Both the position numbers and the translations under genes were made by a program. Below are positions 52,196-62,700 of a DNA stretch of 64,000 bases, in pieces. Under the pieces are notes generated by a model that was not told the origin of the DNA, did not search any database, and saw nothing but the letters and a program-made list of their open reading frames with translations. Every line of letters begins with the position of its first letter. Within the stretch, counting starts at the first letter, position 1. The DNA comes from Chitinophaga filiformis. Its GTDB lineage: Bacteria; Bacteroidota; Bacteroidia; Chitinophagales; Chitinophagaceae. The stretch lies in the NCBI RefSeq assembly GCF_900102545.1, contig NZ_FNBN01000003.1, positions 343,330-407,329 on the forward strand, written 5' to 3'.

Positions 52196-55100
52196 ATGGT
52201 AAAACCTTACCTACGAAACTTCTGTTACCGTTTCATTAGCCTGTTGGCGTTATTTATTACAAGTCAAGCTGTTACGGTACACGCCGAGGACAGTGATTAT
52301 GTTAAAATCCATGTACCGGCGGCCAATGTCATGGCCACCAGTATGATGGAAAGCCGCAGCTTTCCGGATATAGATAAACAGCTGGTGGCGGAAGCACTGA
52401 TCGCACCAGAAAGCGGTTTGTTCACCGATGCCAACCTGCAAAGGTTGTACGACGTTGACAGTAATGCCCACGCCTACCGTGACATAGCAAAGGCTGAATT
52501 TGAGAAAATAGAGAAGAGTAATCGCTATACATCCACCATCTCGCCAGACGACCTGAATGAGCTACCTATGGGGCTTTTTAAGACCGTTGGTAACACTACC
52601 GTAACGATCGCGGTAAGCAATGCCATTTTTTATTCTACCTACGCGGAACTGACCGTATATGCCAAAGTGCAGATACCACAGGAGCCACGTGAGATCTTTT
52701 TTGGTCTGAAAGGCCTTAAACTTTCGTATAAAGGCGGCATATTGGGCGATGCCAAACTGGTATTGCTGGGTGATGTACCTGTACGACTGGGTGGCGGTAC
52801 AGCAGCCCTGGTACTGAAGGGTGGTATGGATATGAAGACCGGTCAGGGACTTGACCTTACCTATGTAACAATAGATTGTAACGGTTTCAAGGAATTGGGG
52901 CTTAGTGCAGACCTGATGTTCCCGCGGAGTATGCTGGTGCCTTTGAAACCAGATGGAGAAAGAACGACAGACAGCTCGCAGGTAAAGGCCTCATTCAATA
53001 CGATAGTACGCGACTGGAATGATATACTCGTAAGCGTAGACCTGCCTGCATTTGAAATAACACCCCTCAAAGGCGTAGGATTCCGTATAGGCAAAGCTGT
53101 ATATGATGGCAGTGACCTGCGTAACTCTCCCGATGTGGTATACCCCGCAAAATACCAGGAACGTTACCTGCCACAGGATGACCCGAACTTATGGCGGGGA
53201 GTATATGTGTCTGACCTGGAGGTAACCCTGCCTAAGCAATTTGCACGGGCTGACCAGCCCGATAAGCGTGTTTCGTTTGGTGGCAAAAACCTGATCATCG
53301 ATAATAACGGTATCACCGGCAACTTCTTTGGTAATAATGTATTATCGGCTGGTAGTGCCGCCGGCTGGCGTTTTTCAGTAGATCATTTCGATATAGATCT
53401 GGAGGCCAACCATCTCACAGGGGCAGCATTCAACGGTATGCTGGGCATTCCGATGTGCAAAGCCCCACTGGGCTATTCTGCTGTTATTACTGCTGATAAT
53501 GAATATATACTGAAGCTGAACAATCTTGACACACTGGATTTTATGGTGTGGCGGGCAAAAGCTCAGATAAACCCAAACTCCTGGGTACAGTTAAAACTGG
53601 CTAATGGGCACTTTGAGCCGGAAGCCATGCTAAATGGCTACCTGATCCTGGCATCGTCGCTGAAATTAGACGACAACGGTAATCCTGTTGCCAAATTTAA
53701 AGGTATCATGTTCCAGGGATTGCATCTGCAGACAAAAGCTCCTTATCTCACTGCCGAGTATTTTGGATACAGGGATGAAAATACAATTTGCAATTTCCCT
53801 GTAGCTATTAAGGAAATCGCCCTGGAAACCAAGGACAGCACTACGGCTAACCTCAATATTGCGGTACGCTTTAACCTGATGGAAGGGAAATTTGGCGGCG
53901 ATACACGGTTGGCACTGGTTGGAAAATTTGATAACAGCAAAGGCTTACAGACCTGGAAATTTGATAAGGTAAAGCTGGATGCTATTTCACTGCATGCTGA
54001 TCTGAGTGAAGCCATGTCGATATCCGGTTCACTGAAGGTGTATGACGATGACGCCGTATATGGAGACGCAGTGAGTGGCGAGGTAGACGCAAGTTTCATG
54101 AAGGGGAAAATAAAGGTAAAAACCCGTGCTATGTTTGGCGCTAAGAATTTCCGCTACTGGTTTGTAGATGGTACGGCCCAATTTAAGCCTGGCATCGCAA
54201 TAGCCCCGCCCCTGAAAATCTCAGGTTTCGGCGGCGGCGCCTATTACCGGATGAAAAAAGAAGGTATTGATACTATTGCTTCCCCAACAGGCGTAAAGTA
54301 TGTGCCGGATTCCACCGCAGGACTGGGCATTAAGGCCGCTGTGCTGTTTGATGTGGTAGAAGATAAGGTAGTACACGGAGAAGTATCTTTTGAAGTAGCG
54401 TTTAACCGCAGCGGTGGTATCAACTTTATGGGCCTGTATGGATATGCTAAAATACTGGCCACGGTGCCGATGGGCAATATCACAGGGAAAATAGCCAGAC
54501 AATTTGCCAAAATACAGGAACAGGAACAGAAGGCGATCGCCCAACTGGGATCCACAGGCGAGAAACTGGAGGAATTGAAAATATCAGATCCTTCAAGCGC
54601 AGCCTCGTTGCTGGCGGGCGATCAGAATCTACCCGCTGAAGTGGGAGTGACCGCCTATGTAGGTATACAATATGATTTCACGACCTCTACACTGCACGGC
54701 AACTTTGATATGTACATGAACGTAGCCAACGGTATGCTGACGGGTAACTCCAGCGGTAACCGCGCCGGCTGGGCAGTGATCCATATTTCACCCAGCGAGT
54801 GGTATTTGCATATGGGAACGCCTACCAATCGTTTAGGTACCAAGTTCTCTATAGGTGGTCTTTCTATTAAATCAGGCGCCTACCTGATGGTGGGTGATAA
54901 GATACCCGGCTCTCCGCCACCACCGCAGGAAGTGGCAGATATCCTGGGCGTAGATATGGAGGAGCTGGATTATATGCGCGACGCCAATGCACTGGGCGAT
55001 GGCCGGGGATTTGCATTTGGCGCTAACCTTAGCGTGGAAACCGGCGATATCACTTTCCTGATACTCTATGCCAACTTTAAGGCAGGCTTAGGTTTTGACA

Positions 55101-56866
55101 TCATGCTGAAAGATTATGGGGATGCGCATTGCGTTGGTAGTACAGAGAAAATCGGCATAGATGGCTGGTACGCTAACGGTCAGGCATACGTGTACCTGCA
55201 GGGTGAGTTGGGTGTGAAAGTAAACCTGAGATTCGTGAAGGCCCGTATACCGCTCATATCTGGTGCAGCAGCTATGCTGATGCAGGCTAAACTGCCTAAT
55301 CCTACCTGGGTAAGGGGATATATGGCCGTTAAATTCAGCGTGTTAAACGGCCTTGTAAAAGGTAATATGCGCATGAAGGTGGTTATCGGTGAAGAGTGTG
55401 AGATCGTAATGAATGGTAACAGTCCGGTAGATGTGAAGATTATCTCAGACGTAAAACCAGCTACTAATGCCGATGCAGTGGATGTATTCACTGCACCGCA
55501 AGCCGCCTTTAATATGCGTATGGGGCAGTCGTTCGATGTAGACGACGACAAGGGCACAAAGACCTACCGCGCAAGGCTGGCATCCTTTACCGTTATGGAT
55601 AATGGTCAGCCGATACCTGGTCGCCTGGAATGGAATGCCAACAATGATGGTGTTTCCTTCTACTCCAAAGAGGTATTACCTTCTCAAAAACAGCTGACAG
55701 CTACGGTAAAGGTGGCATTTGAGGAGCGGGTGGGCGTAACCTGGCAGACGGCCTATGTAGATGGCAAACCGGGCGAAGAGATTGAAACGGTGACCTTCAC
55801 TACCGGTACTGCGCCGGACTATATCCCGATGCAGAACATCGCCTATGCGTACCCGGTGGTGAACCAGCAATACTATTACAAAGATGAATCTGATAAAGGC
55901 ATCATTAACCTGAGTATGGGACAGGCTTACCTGTTCGACGCCAAATGGAAGTATGCGATCAATTTCAAAGATGCCGCCGGTCAGACAACTAAATTAGATA
56001 TGACCTATGACGTCCCTTCACAGACGATTCATTTTACACCAACGGGTCTGAAGGCGAATACGGCCTATCAGTTTGACGTAATAGCCATCCCTCCGGGTGC
56101 ACAAAGCACCGATGAAGTAGTAGCTTACCAGCAACAACAGGATGCAGGCGAAGACGGCAGCTATGCTGTTGCCAACAACCAGGCGCAGACAGTTTCCAGG
56201 GGCGATGTGGCTAAATCATTGCTGCATTATGGATTCCGTACCAGCAAATTCAACACGTTTGCAGAGAAGATGCAGTCGCTCCGTTTGAAGGATGGTATCG
56301 GTGAAACAGTATCCACAGATGTAGTGCGCCTGCTGGCCGACGTAGGCGACTATGAAGGCTTTGAAGTAGTAGAAATGACCGGTAACAATTACACTGGTTA
56401 TAAACCGATGGTGAATGTGGAAGCGGTGATGGATGATGCGTATTTTACCAACGACATTAACCCGCTGTTGTATGCCAACTATCCTATCAATAACGAGATA
56501 TTCATTAATAAACGTAATACGGACGAATTTGGAATAACGCCAAGCAAGGCCTTTATCCTGATGCCTACTTATCTGGCAGAAGCATCTACAGGCAAGGTGA
56601 CCAGCTGGATAAAAACAAGGTTACCGTACCTCTACGATCTTCCACAGGTATACAACCTGGATTTCGCCGAGCTACAATATAAAGTAGTGAACAGGTTCAT
56701 GGGCACCGAGGAGGCAGCGAAATATGACTACCTGATAAACGGGCATTTCCCTTTCATACGGTACGGCGCTTACAAAGTAAAATACCAATATGTGCTGCCT
56801 GACGGGACTAAAACCAGCAGCGCTGTATTCAATTATCATAATCCATTTAAAACAAGGGGCTTCTAA
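52196..56866 (+). CDS. Very large secreted protein of unknown function (1556 residues)
   Basis: It starts at ATG 52196 with a signal peptide (ending TVHAED); a longer frame to 52148 is unneeded. Nearly the whole chain is predicted beta: repeated strands such as GIKYKG-type GGILGDAKLVLLGDVPVRLG, LNIAVRFNLMEGKFGG and VHGEVSFEVAFNRSGGINFM suggest stacked beta-sheet or barrel-like modules. Around residues 760-790 there is a short helical region (IQEQEQKAIAQLGSTGEKLE). From about 1110 to 1350 there are Ig-like domains of Big_5 type. I see no T9SS sorting domain and no catalytic motif. Its stop overlaps the next ATG (TAATG), so it is translationally coupled to the FN3 protein. It could be a surface scaffold or the outer-membrane export partner for the proteins that follow. 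That role is only inferred. Confidence 0.85.
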   Translation: MVKPYLRNFCYRFISLLALFITSQAVTVHAEDSDYVKIHVPAANVMATSMMESRSFPDIDKQLVAEALIAPESGLFTDANLQRLYDVDSNAHAYRDIAKAEFEKIEKSNRYTSTISPDDLNELPMGLFKTVGNTTVTIAVSNAIFYSTYAELTVYAKVQIPQEPREIFFGLKGLKLSYKGGILGDAKLVLLGDVPVRLGGGTAALVLKGGMDMKTGQGLDLTYVTIDCNGFKELGLSADLMFPRSMLVPLKPDGERTTDSSQVKASFNTIVRDWNDILVSVDLPAFEITPLKGVGFRIGKAVYDGSDLRNSPDVVYPAKYQERYLPQDDPNLWRGVYVSDLEVTLPKQFARADQPDKRVSFGGKNLIIDNNGITGNFFGNNVLSAGSAAGWRFSVDHFDIDLEANHLTGAAFNGMLGIPMCKAPLGYSAVITADNEYILKLNNLDTLDFMVWRAKAQINPNSWVQLKLANGHFEPEAMLNGYLILASSLKLDDNGNPVAKFKGIMFQGLHLQTKAPYLTAEYFGYRDENTICNFPVAIKEIALETKDSTTANLNIAVRFNLMEGKFGGDTRLALVGKFDNSKGLQTWKFDKVKLDAISLHADLSEAMSISGSLKVYDDDAVYGDAVSGEVDASFMKGKIKVKTRAMFGAKNFRYWFVDGTAQFKPGIAIAPPLKISGFGGGAYYRMKKEGIDTIASPTGVKYVPDSTAGLGIKAAVLFDVVEDKVVHGEVSFEVAFNRSGGINFMGLYGYAKILATVPMGNITGKIARQFAKIQEQEQKAIAQLGSTGEKLEELKISDPSSAASLLAGDQNLPAEVGVTAYVGIQYDFTTSTLHGNFDMYMNVANGMLTGNSSGNRAGWAVIHISPSEWYLHMGTPTNRLGTKFSIGGLSIKSGAYLMVGDKIPGSPPPPQEVADILGVDMEELDYMRDANALGDGRGFAFGANLSVETGDITFLILYANFKAGLGFDIMLKDYGDAHCVGSTEKIGIDGWYANGQAYVYLQGELGVKVNLRFVKARIPLISGAAAMLMQAKLPNPTWVRGYMAVKFSVLNGLVKGNMRMKVVIGEECEIVMNGNSPVDVKIISDVKPATNADAVDVFTAPQAAFNMRMGQSFDVDDDKGTKTYRARLASFTVMDNGQPIPGRLEWNANNDGVSFYSKEVLPSQKQLTATVKVAFEERVGVTWQTAYVDGKPGEEIETVTFTTGTAPDYIPMQNIAYAYPVVNQQYYYKDESDKGIINLSMGQAYLFDAKWKYAINFKDAAGQTTKLDMTYDVPSQTIHFTPTGLKANTAYQFDVIAIPPGAQSTDEVVAYQQQQDAGEDGSYAVANNQAQTVSRGDVAKSLLHYGFRTSKFNTFAEKMQSLRLKDGIGETVSTDVVRLLADVGDYEGFEVVEMTGNNYTGYKPMVNVEAVMDDAYFTNDINPLLYANYPINNEIFINKRNTDEFGITPSKAFILMPTYLAEASTGKVTSWIKTRLPYLYDLPQVYNLDFAELQYKVVNRFMGTEEAAKYDYLINGHFPFIRYGAYKVKYQYVLPDGTKTSSAVFNYHNPFKTRGF

Positions 56867-58956
56867 TGACAATGCGCAGGCTATCTTCTATACTGCTTAT
56901 ACTTATATGCTTTACCGCTGTATCGCCGCTACGCGCACAGCATAAAGACAGCGCCGGGATAGCGGTTACCGCCAGGGCCCGCCAGCACAGCATATTGCTG
57001 CGATGGGGCATGACGACCTCCCGTGCCTGGAAGCTCGGTAATCAATATGGTTTTCAGCTTACCCGTTATACCGTTACCCGGGATGGGAAGTTATTGTCAT
57101 CGCCGGAAGCTAAAGTATTGAATACACAACCGCTGCGGCCCAAACCGTTAAATGAGTGGGAGAATATTGCGCAGCATGATCAGTATGCCGCCATTATTGC
57201 ACAGGCATTGTATGGTAAGGACTTTGAAGTAGGTGGCGGTGGTAATAATGGTATTGCAAGTATCATGGCACAATCGGCCGAGCAGGAACAGCGTTTCTCA
57301 CTTTCCCTGTATGCCGCAGACAATAGTTTTGAAGCCGCTGTCATGGCAGGCTGGGGCTGGGAAGATAAAGAAGCGCGTCCCAATGAGAAATACCTGTACC
57401 GGGTTATTTCACTCGCGCCTAAAGATCGCCTGACTGTAGATTCAGGGGGTGTATTTATAGGCATACAAGATTATGCGCCACTGCCGGTACCTGGCGATGT
57501 AGGAGCAGTGTTTGGTGATAAACAGGTAGCACTTAGCTGGGATTACAGCCTGTTGAAACACTACTATACTTCATGGATAGTAGAACGTTCCAAAGATGGC
57601 GGTAAGACCTTTGAACCGGCCCGTTCATTGCCGGTGACCAACATCAATGAAAAAGAGAACAGGCCTTCTTCCCGCATGTATTTTATTGACTCGCTGGAAG
57701 ATAACAATACAGTGTATCAGTTCAGGGTAAGAGGTATTTCCGCATTCGGTGAAAAGGGTCCTCCTTCTGCAGCTACTACCGGCAAAGGAAGGCAGGTATT
57801 GATATATGTGCCGAACATCCGCAGCAACAAGATCTCCGCACAGGGAAAAATGACGCTTACCTGGGACTTTGAAACAGCAGGTAACGCATTGATCAAAGGC
57901 TTTGCATTAAACCAGGCCGAACGCGAAAGTGGCCCTTATAAAACCGTAGTAGTAAATATTACTCCGGATAAACGCAGTCTGCAATATGATCAGCTGTTGC
58001 CATCCAACTACTTTACTATTACGGCAGTGGCAAAAGAAGGCGAATCGACAACCTCATTCCCTGTGTTGGTACAACCGGTAGATTCTACTCCGCCTGCGCC
58101 GCCCGTTGGATTGGCTGGTACTGTGGACAGTAGTGGAGTGGTAACACTGACCTGGAAAGCCAATGCGGAAAAAGATATGCTGGGATATAAAGTATTCCGC
58201 GCCGGCAGACTGAATGAAGAACTTTCTCCTTTAGTGGACTCTATCTATATGAAGACCGTTTACAAAGACACTGTTCCCATAAAATTCCTTAACAGTAAAG
58301 TATACTATGCAGTAGCGGCATTGGATAAACATTATAATCAATCCGGTTATTCTGCTGTCCTGGAGCTAAAGAAACCGGATGTGATACCGCCTACTTCGCC
58401 GGTATTCAGTGCTTATAAGGTAGTTGATGGCCAGGTACAACTATCCTGGGTGAATAGCGGAGATGAAGACGTAGCTGCGCACCTGCTGTATAGGAGGGAC
58501 CGCGCAGATACCAGCCATAAATGGTTATTGCTCCAGACATTTCATGATGGTACCCAATATTATGCAGATCGGTTGATTGAAGGCGGACAGACCTATACTT
58601 ATATCATGATGGCGAAAGACAGCAGCGGCCTTGAGTCGCCGCCTACCCAGCCTATTACCGTAACCATACCGGCAGACCCGAACAATATCAGTGTAAAAGC
58701 ACTGAATGCCTATGTGAACCGGGACCAGCGTTACATTGAACTATCCTGGAAAGATAATAATCCCGGTATAAACGAATACCAGTTATACAAGGGAGCAGGT
58801 GGTCAGCCACTGAGCCTCTGGAAGATAGTTCCGGTAAATGTAAAAACAGTTGTGGACGAATCTGTGAAGATCAATACTGTCTATGAATATGGCGTACGCG
58901 CCGTGAACAGAAACGGTCTGAGCGGCCCGCTTAAAAAAATTCAAACAAATTATTAA
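56866..58956 (+). CDS. Secreted fibronectin type III repeat protein
   Basis: 696 residues. The signal peptide is near the start (MRRLSSILLILICFTAVSPL, ending LRAQ). After a unique region (about 30-200) come at least four FN3-like repeats (from about 205, 315, 405 and 505, with a last one at about 600). Each has W near its start (VALSWDYS, MTLTWDF, VTLTWKANAEKD, VQLSWVNSGDED, IELSWKDNNPGINEYQ) and a Y.Y.V/Y.F.V strand. The start codon overlaps the stop of the 1556-residue protein. The 3' end of this gene is duplicated in broken form at 59512-59724. Confidence 0.87.
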   Translation: MTMRRLSSILLILICFTAVSPLRAQHKDSAGIAVTARARQHSILLRWGMTTSRAWKLGNQYGFQLTRYTVTRDGKLLSSPEAKVLNTQPLRPKPLNEWENIAQHDQYAAIIAQALYGKDFEVGGGGNNGIASIMAQSAEQEQRFSLSLYAADNSFEAAVMAGWGWEDKEARPNEKYLYRVISLAPKDRLTVDSGGVFIGIQDYAPLPVPGDVGAVFGDKQVALSWDYSLLKHYYTSWIVERSKDGGKTFEPARSLPVTNINEKENRPSSRMYFIDSLEDNNTVYQFRVRGISAFGEKGPPSAATTGKGRQVLIYVPNIRSNKISAQGKMTLTWDFETAGNALIKGFALNQAERESGPYKTVVVNITPDKRSLQYDQLLPSNYFTITAVAKEGESTTSFPVLVQPVDSTPPAPPVGLAGTVDSSGVVTLTWKANAEKDMLGYKVFRAGRLNEELSPLVDSIYMKTVYKDTVPIKFLNSKVYYAVAALDKHYNQSGYSAVLELKKPDVIPPTSPVFSAYKVVDGQVQLSWVNSGDEDVAAHLLYRRDRADTSHKWLLLQTFHDGTQYYADRLIEGGQTYTYIMMAKDSSGLESPPTQPITVTIPADPNNISVKALNAYVNRDQRYIELSWKDNNPGINEYQLYKGAGGQPLSLWKIVPVNVKTVVDESVKINTVYEYGVRAVNRNGLSGPLKKIQTNY

Positions 58957-58976
58957 CACCTACATACCTTCTATTT

Positions 58977-59537
58977 ATGAGAACCATTACACAAAAAGCC
59001 CTATTGTTGTTATTCCTTCCCCTGCTGGCGTTTACAGGCAGGCTGTCCGCGCAGAACACAGCGTACGAACTAAGCGTAGATGGCTCAATCATTGGGTTCG
59101 GCAGTACGGCAAGCTGCAACAGCCTCTATGAAATATATGCCATTACGGAACACGGTGATCAAACGCTTATCACCTCCGGATCCCTGGACGGTCTCAGCGA
59201 TGGCCAGGTGCAGTCTTTTCCTCCGCAGACTATCACCTTTACTTCGGACAATCCGGTAGTACGGATTGCCGTATGGAGTAGGAGGAAAGCCCGCAACTGT
59301 AATACCCTGGCTGCCGGCGAAAGGGATTACATCCTTCCGGTGGGCAGTATTGCCTGGTTTGATGTGAACGTTCCCGATTTATTTACTGGCTATAACGTTC
59401 AGTCTAATTTGCATATAACTATTAAGCCTGCCTCCTTAACAACTGCGATTCCCACCAACGGAGATGTCATCAACCGGACAAGCAGCACCCTGCATAATTC
59501 TCCCAAAACACTGATTGAGTTATCCCAGGAAAGATAA
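58977..59537 (+). CDS. Truncated duplicate of the SprB-repeat protein N-terminus (stub)
   Basis: 186 residues with a signal peptide (LLLLFLPLLAFTGRLSAQ). The rest lines up with the N-terminus of the giant protein at 59756: SLYEIYAITEHG against SLYEVYAFMQYG, GSLDGLSDGQ against GSLDGLKKGE, TITFTSDNPV in both, and GDVINRTSST against GEVINRTGSV. About 45 codons of the long copy are missing in the middle. The last residues (IELSQER) come from a one-base-shifted copy of the FN3 gene end, which supplied the stop. It is therefore a product of tandem duplication. It keeps an intact frame and signal, so it may still be made and secreted, but a function is not evident. Confidence 0.8.
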   Translation: MRTITQKALLLLFLPLLAFTGRLSAQNTAYELSVDGSIIGFGSTASCNSLYEIYAITEHGDQTLITSGSLDGLSDGQVQSFPPQTITFTSDNPVVRIAVWSRRKARNCNTLAAGERDYILPVGSIAWFDVNVPDLFTGYNVQSNLHITIKPASLTTAIPTNGDVINRTSSTLHNSPKTLIELSQER

Positions 59538-59724
59538 TAACGTCGGAATAAACGAATAGCAGTTATACTCAGCGGCTGGCGAACGGCCGCTGAGTTGCTG
59601 AAAATAGTTTCCGGTAAACGTGAAAATGACTGAAGAGGAATCGTTGAAGATCGATACCGTTTATGAGTATAGCGTACGCGCTGTGAACAAAGACGGTCTG
59701 AGCAGGCCCGCTCAGAAAAGTTAA
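59512..59724 (+). pseudogene. Remnant of the FN3 gene 3' end (tandem duplication)
   Basis: This segment aligns with 58732-58956: GGAAAGATAATAA occurs at 58748 and 59528, and GCGTACGCG, GACGGTCTGAGC and CCGGTAAA follow in order. It carries a one-base insertion (TCCCAGG against TCCTGG) and in-frame stops (AACGAATAG), so it cannot code for the FN3 domain. The offset between copies is 780 bp. Confidence 0.85.
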
Positions 59725-59755
59725 AACAAGTTAAATCCCTGCATACTTTTTACCT

Positions 59756-62700
59756 ATGCGACCAATGATAAAAAGAGCCCTATTATTGTTATTCCTTCCC
59801 CTGTTGGTGTTTACCAGCAGGTTAGCCGCGCAGAACCCAACAGCGGTGTACCAACTGACCGTGAAATGCGACATCATGGGCGATGGCAATACAGCAGACT
59901 GCGGTAGTCTCTATGAAGTATATGCCTTTATGCAGTACGGTGGTTCAAGGCTTATCTCATCCGGATCCCTGGATGGTCTCAAAAAGGGCGAGGTGTGGTA
60001 TCCTTCCCCCAAGACGATCACCTTTACCTCGGACAATCCGGTAACAGGGATTGCAATATATGGCAAGCGGAAACTCGCCAGCTGCAATACCGCGGCTTCA
60101 GAAGAAAGAGATTATATGTTCCCGCCTGGCGATCGTACCTGTTTTAGTACCAGGGTTGGTAACATGTTTGCTGGCTATCATTCTACGTCTACGCTGTTTA
60201 TAGACATTAAACCTGTGTCCAATGCATATGAATTACAGCTCCAGACAACGGAAGTATATCCCGCCAGTTTGGCGCTAAACTATTACGCGACTGTTAATTA
60301 TACAGATGGCACAAAGGATGATAAGATATTCGAGTTTATATCGACTGCGATTCCTGCCAACGGAGAAGTCATCAACAGGACAGGCAGCGTCATACACAGT
60401 TCCCCCAAAAAAATATCATCCGTAGAAGTTTATAGTAAAGGGGCTCGAATCGGCCCCTGGCCTGCTTTAACGCGGACAGAGACTTTTCCTGTCAGTCATA
60501 CAGGTCTGGAATTTGACGGGAATATTAATAATCCGTTTGTCACGTCGATGGACCCGAGCAGTAAGATCCATGTGACTTATAGAAAAGTCATGAATGACCT
60601 GGTATATGACGGGCCAAGCCCCAATATACTACCTACTGACGCTGAGATCAGGATCATTGGTACTCCAGGGATACCCAACCAGCAATACATCTGGCAATAC
60701 CTGGACTATAATGGCAATTGGCAGAACGCCCCTGGAAACAAGCAGGGATCCAACGTTCTTCAAGTCTCTGCCAAAAGCCTTTTGGGGAATGAATGGGAAA
60801 AATATCTCACCAAACTGGTACGGGTTAGAATGCTACCGGCTTGCGCCCAGGACCGGGAATCCGCTACTATTACATTGGACTGCCGGTTGGAAGCTCCGCA
60901 CATTACAAGCATTATTCCTAAGAAGATATCCTGTAACGGCGCCAGTGACGGCGGTTTCATTGTTACCTTTGACCGTCCGGCGTATACTGGTGAGACAATA
61001 AACGTAGAAGTCAAGGACCTTCTGAACGTTATCGGTGGTACCCAACCTAATCAGATAGGTGTTACCATGGAACCCAATCAGACTTACACCTGGCCTTCAA
61101 ACACGCTTTTCGCCAGCCGCTTCCAGGTAAAGGTAACCGGCAATATTAATGGCACCAACAGTTACAGCGACGCAAGTACGGCCGAGTTCCAGCTGGATGA
61201 ACCCACACGGGTCATCTTCTCTACGCCTGCTCCTATTGCTGTAAAATGTTACGACGGTAGCGATGGCGGTATCAACCTTAACATTAATGGAGGCGCTGGT
61301 GGTTATGTAGCATGGTATAAAGGGGGTGCAGATAATGATTATCTCACGCAGCCGTTCAACCAGAACACGATAACAGGCCTCGCCAAGGGAGATTACCTGA
61401 TAAAGGTAAAAGACCAGAACGGATGTGCCGGTAAGACGGCCGCCGGAGACGAGGAAATAAGCTTCAGCGTTCAACAACCTGACGCACCACTGGGGGTGGA
61501 TGCTACTTCCATCACCGATCCAAAAGCATTCGGATATTCGAATGGCAGCATTACCGTTCATCTGAAGGGCGGTACGCCAAAAGCAGACGGCTCTTATAAT
61601 GTTGAGTGGAGGAAGGCAGATGGCACTTTGTTAACACCCGCAAATACTGTAGATGGCAATGGCATCTATACCACCACCATCAGCAACCAGCCAGACGGCG
61701 ATTACACCCTGACGGTCACAGACGGCAACTATAATGTGGCTGCTACAGACAGCAGGACAGGTTGTGCCCTCATCAATACCTTTCCACTAAGACAACCGCC
61801 ACCATTAGTGGCCAACATACAGATCACGGACAGCGTTAGCTGTACCGGCAAGGCCGATGGAACGCTTACTGCTATAATAAGCGGCGGTGTACCATTTAAC
61901 CCCGCGCCGCATTACACTTATGAATGGTACCAGGTGGCGAACGGCGCAACCGTGGCTATCGGACAAACAGATAGTACTGCTGTTGACCTGCCTGCGGGCC
62001 AGTACCTGGTGAAAGCTACAGACGCCAATGGCATCTCTATACTATCCGATACTACAGACCTCATAGATCCGGCTCCTTTACAGGTACAATTCAACACGAC
62101 GCCTGCTACCTGTTACGATGGCAGCAATGGTGCGTTGGAAGCACTCGTAAGCGGCGGTACAACACCATACCAATATAACTGGAGTAATGGTAGCCGGAAC
62201 GCGTATAATCCTGGTTTACACGCCGGCACATATACAGTGAATATAACTGACTACCATGGTTGCCCTTTATCTGAGGACTCCATAGTTGAACAACCAGCTG
62301 CTCCGATAGAGATAGCGCAACAAGTATTGACTCAACCACTTGCCTATGGTTACTCAGATGGTAGTATTAAAATACAGTTGAAAGGTGGTACTGCTAAAGC
62401 TGATGGCAGCTACAATGTTAGCTGGCAAAAGGCAGACGGTACACCGTTGGGCAGTGGCGTTGGTCAGGTAGTGGCAGGCGTTTATGAAAACGTGCTGTCA
62501 GGTATACCTGCAGGTGATTACAAGGCTATCATTACAGATGCTCAATATACCGGTCCAGACTTGAATATGCAGGGCTGTACGTTGACAGGATTTTTCCCAT
62601 TAAAGGAACCACCTCCATTAGAAGTAAGCATCGCGGAACAGCGTTATGTATCCTGTAAGGGAACTGCAGATGGCGTGCTGAAAGCTACCGCCGATGGTGG

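Noticed and set aside
59528..59724. The post-stub segment as a separate functional FN3 gene
   Set aside because: It has in-frame stops and a frameshift relative to 58748-58956, and no start codon or signal peptide.
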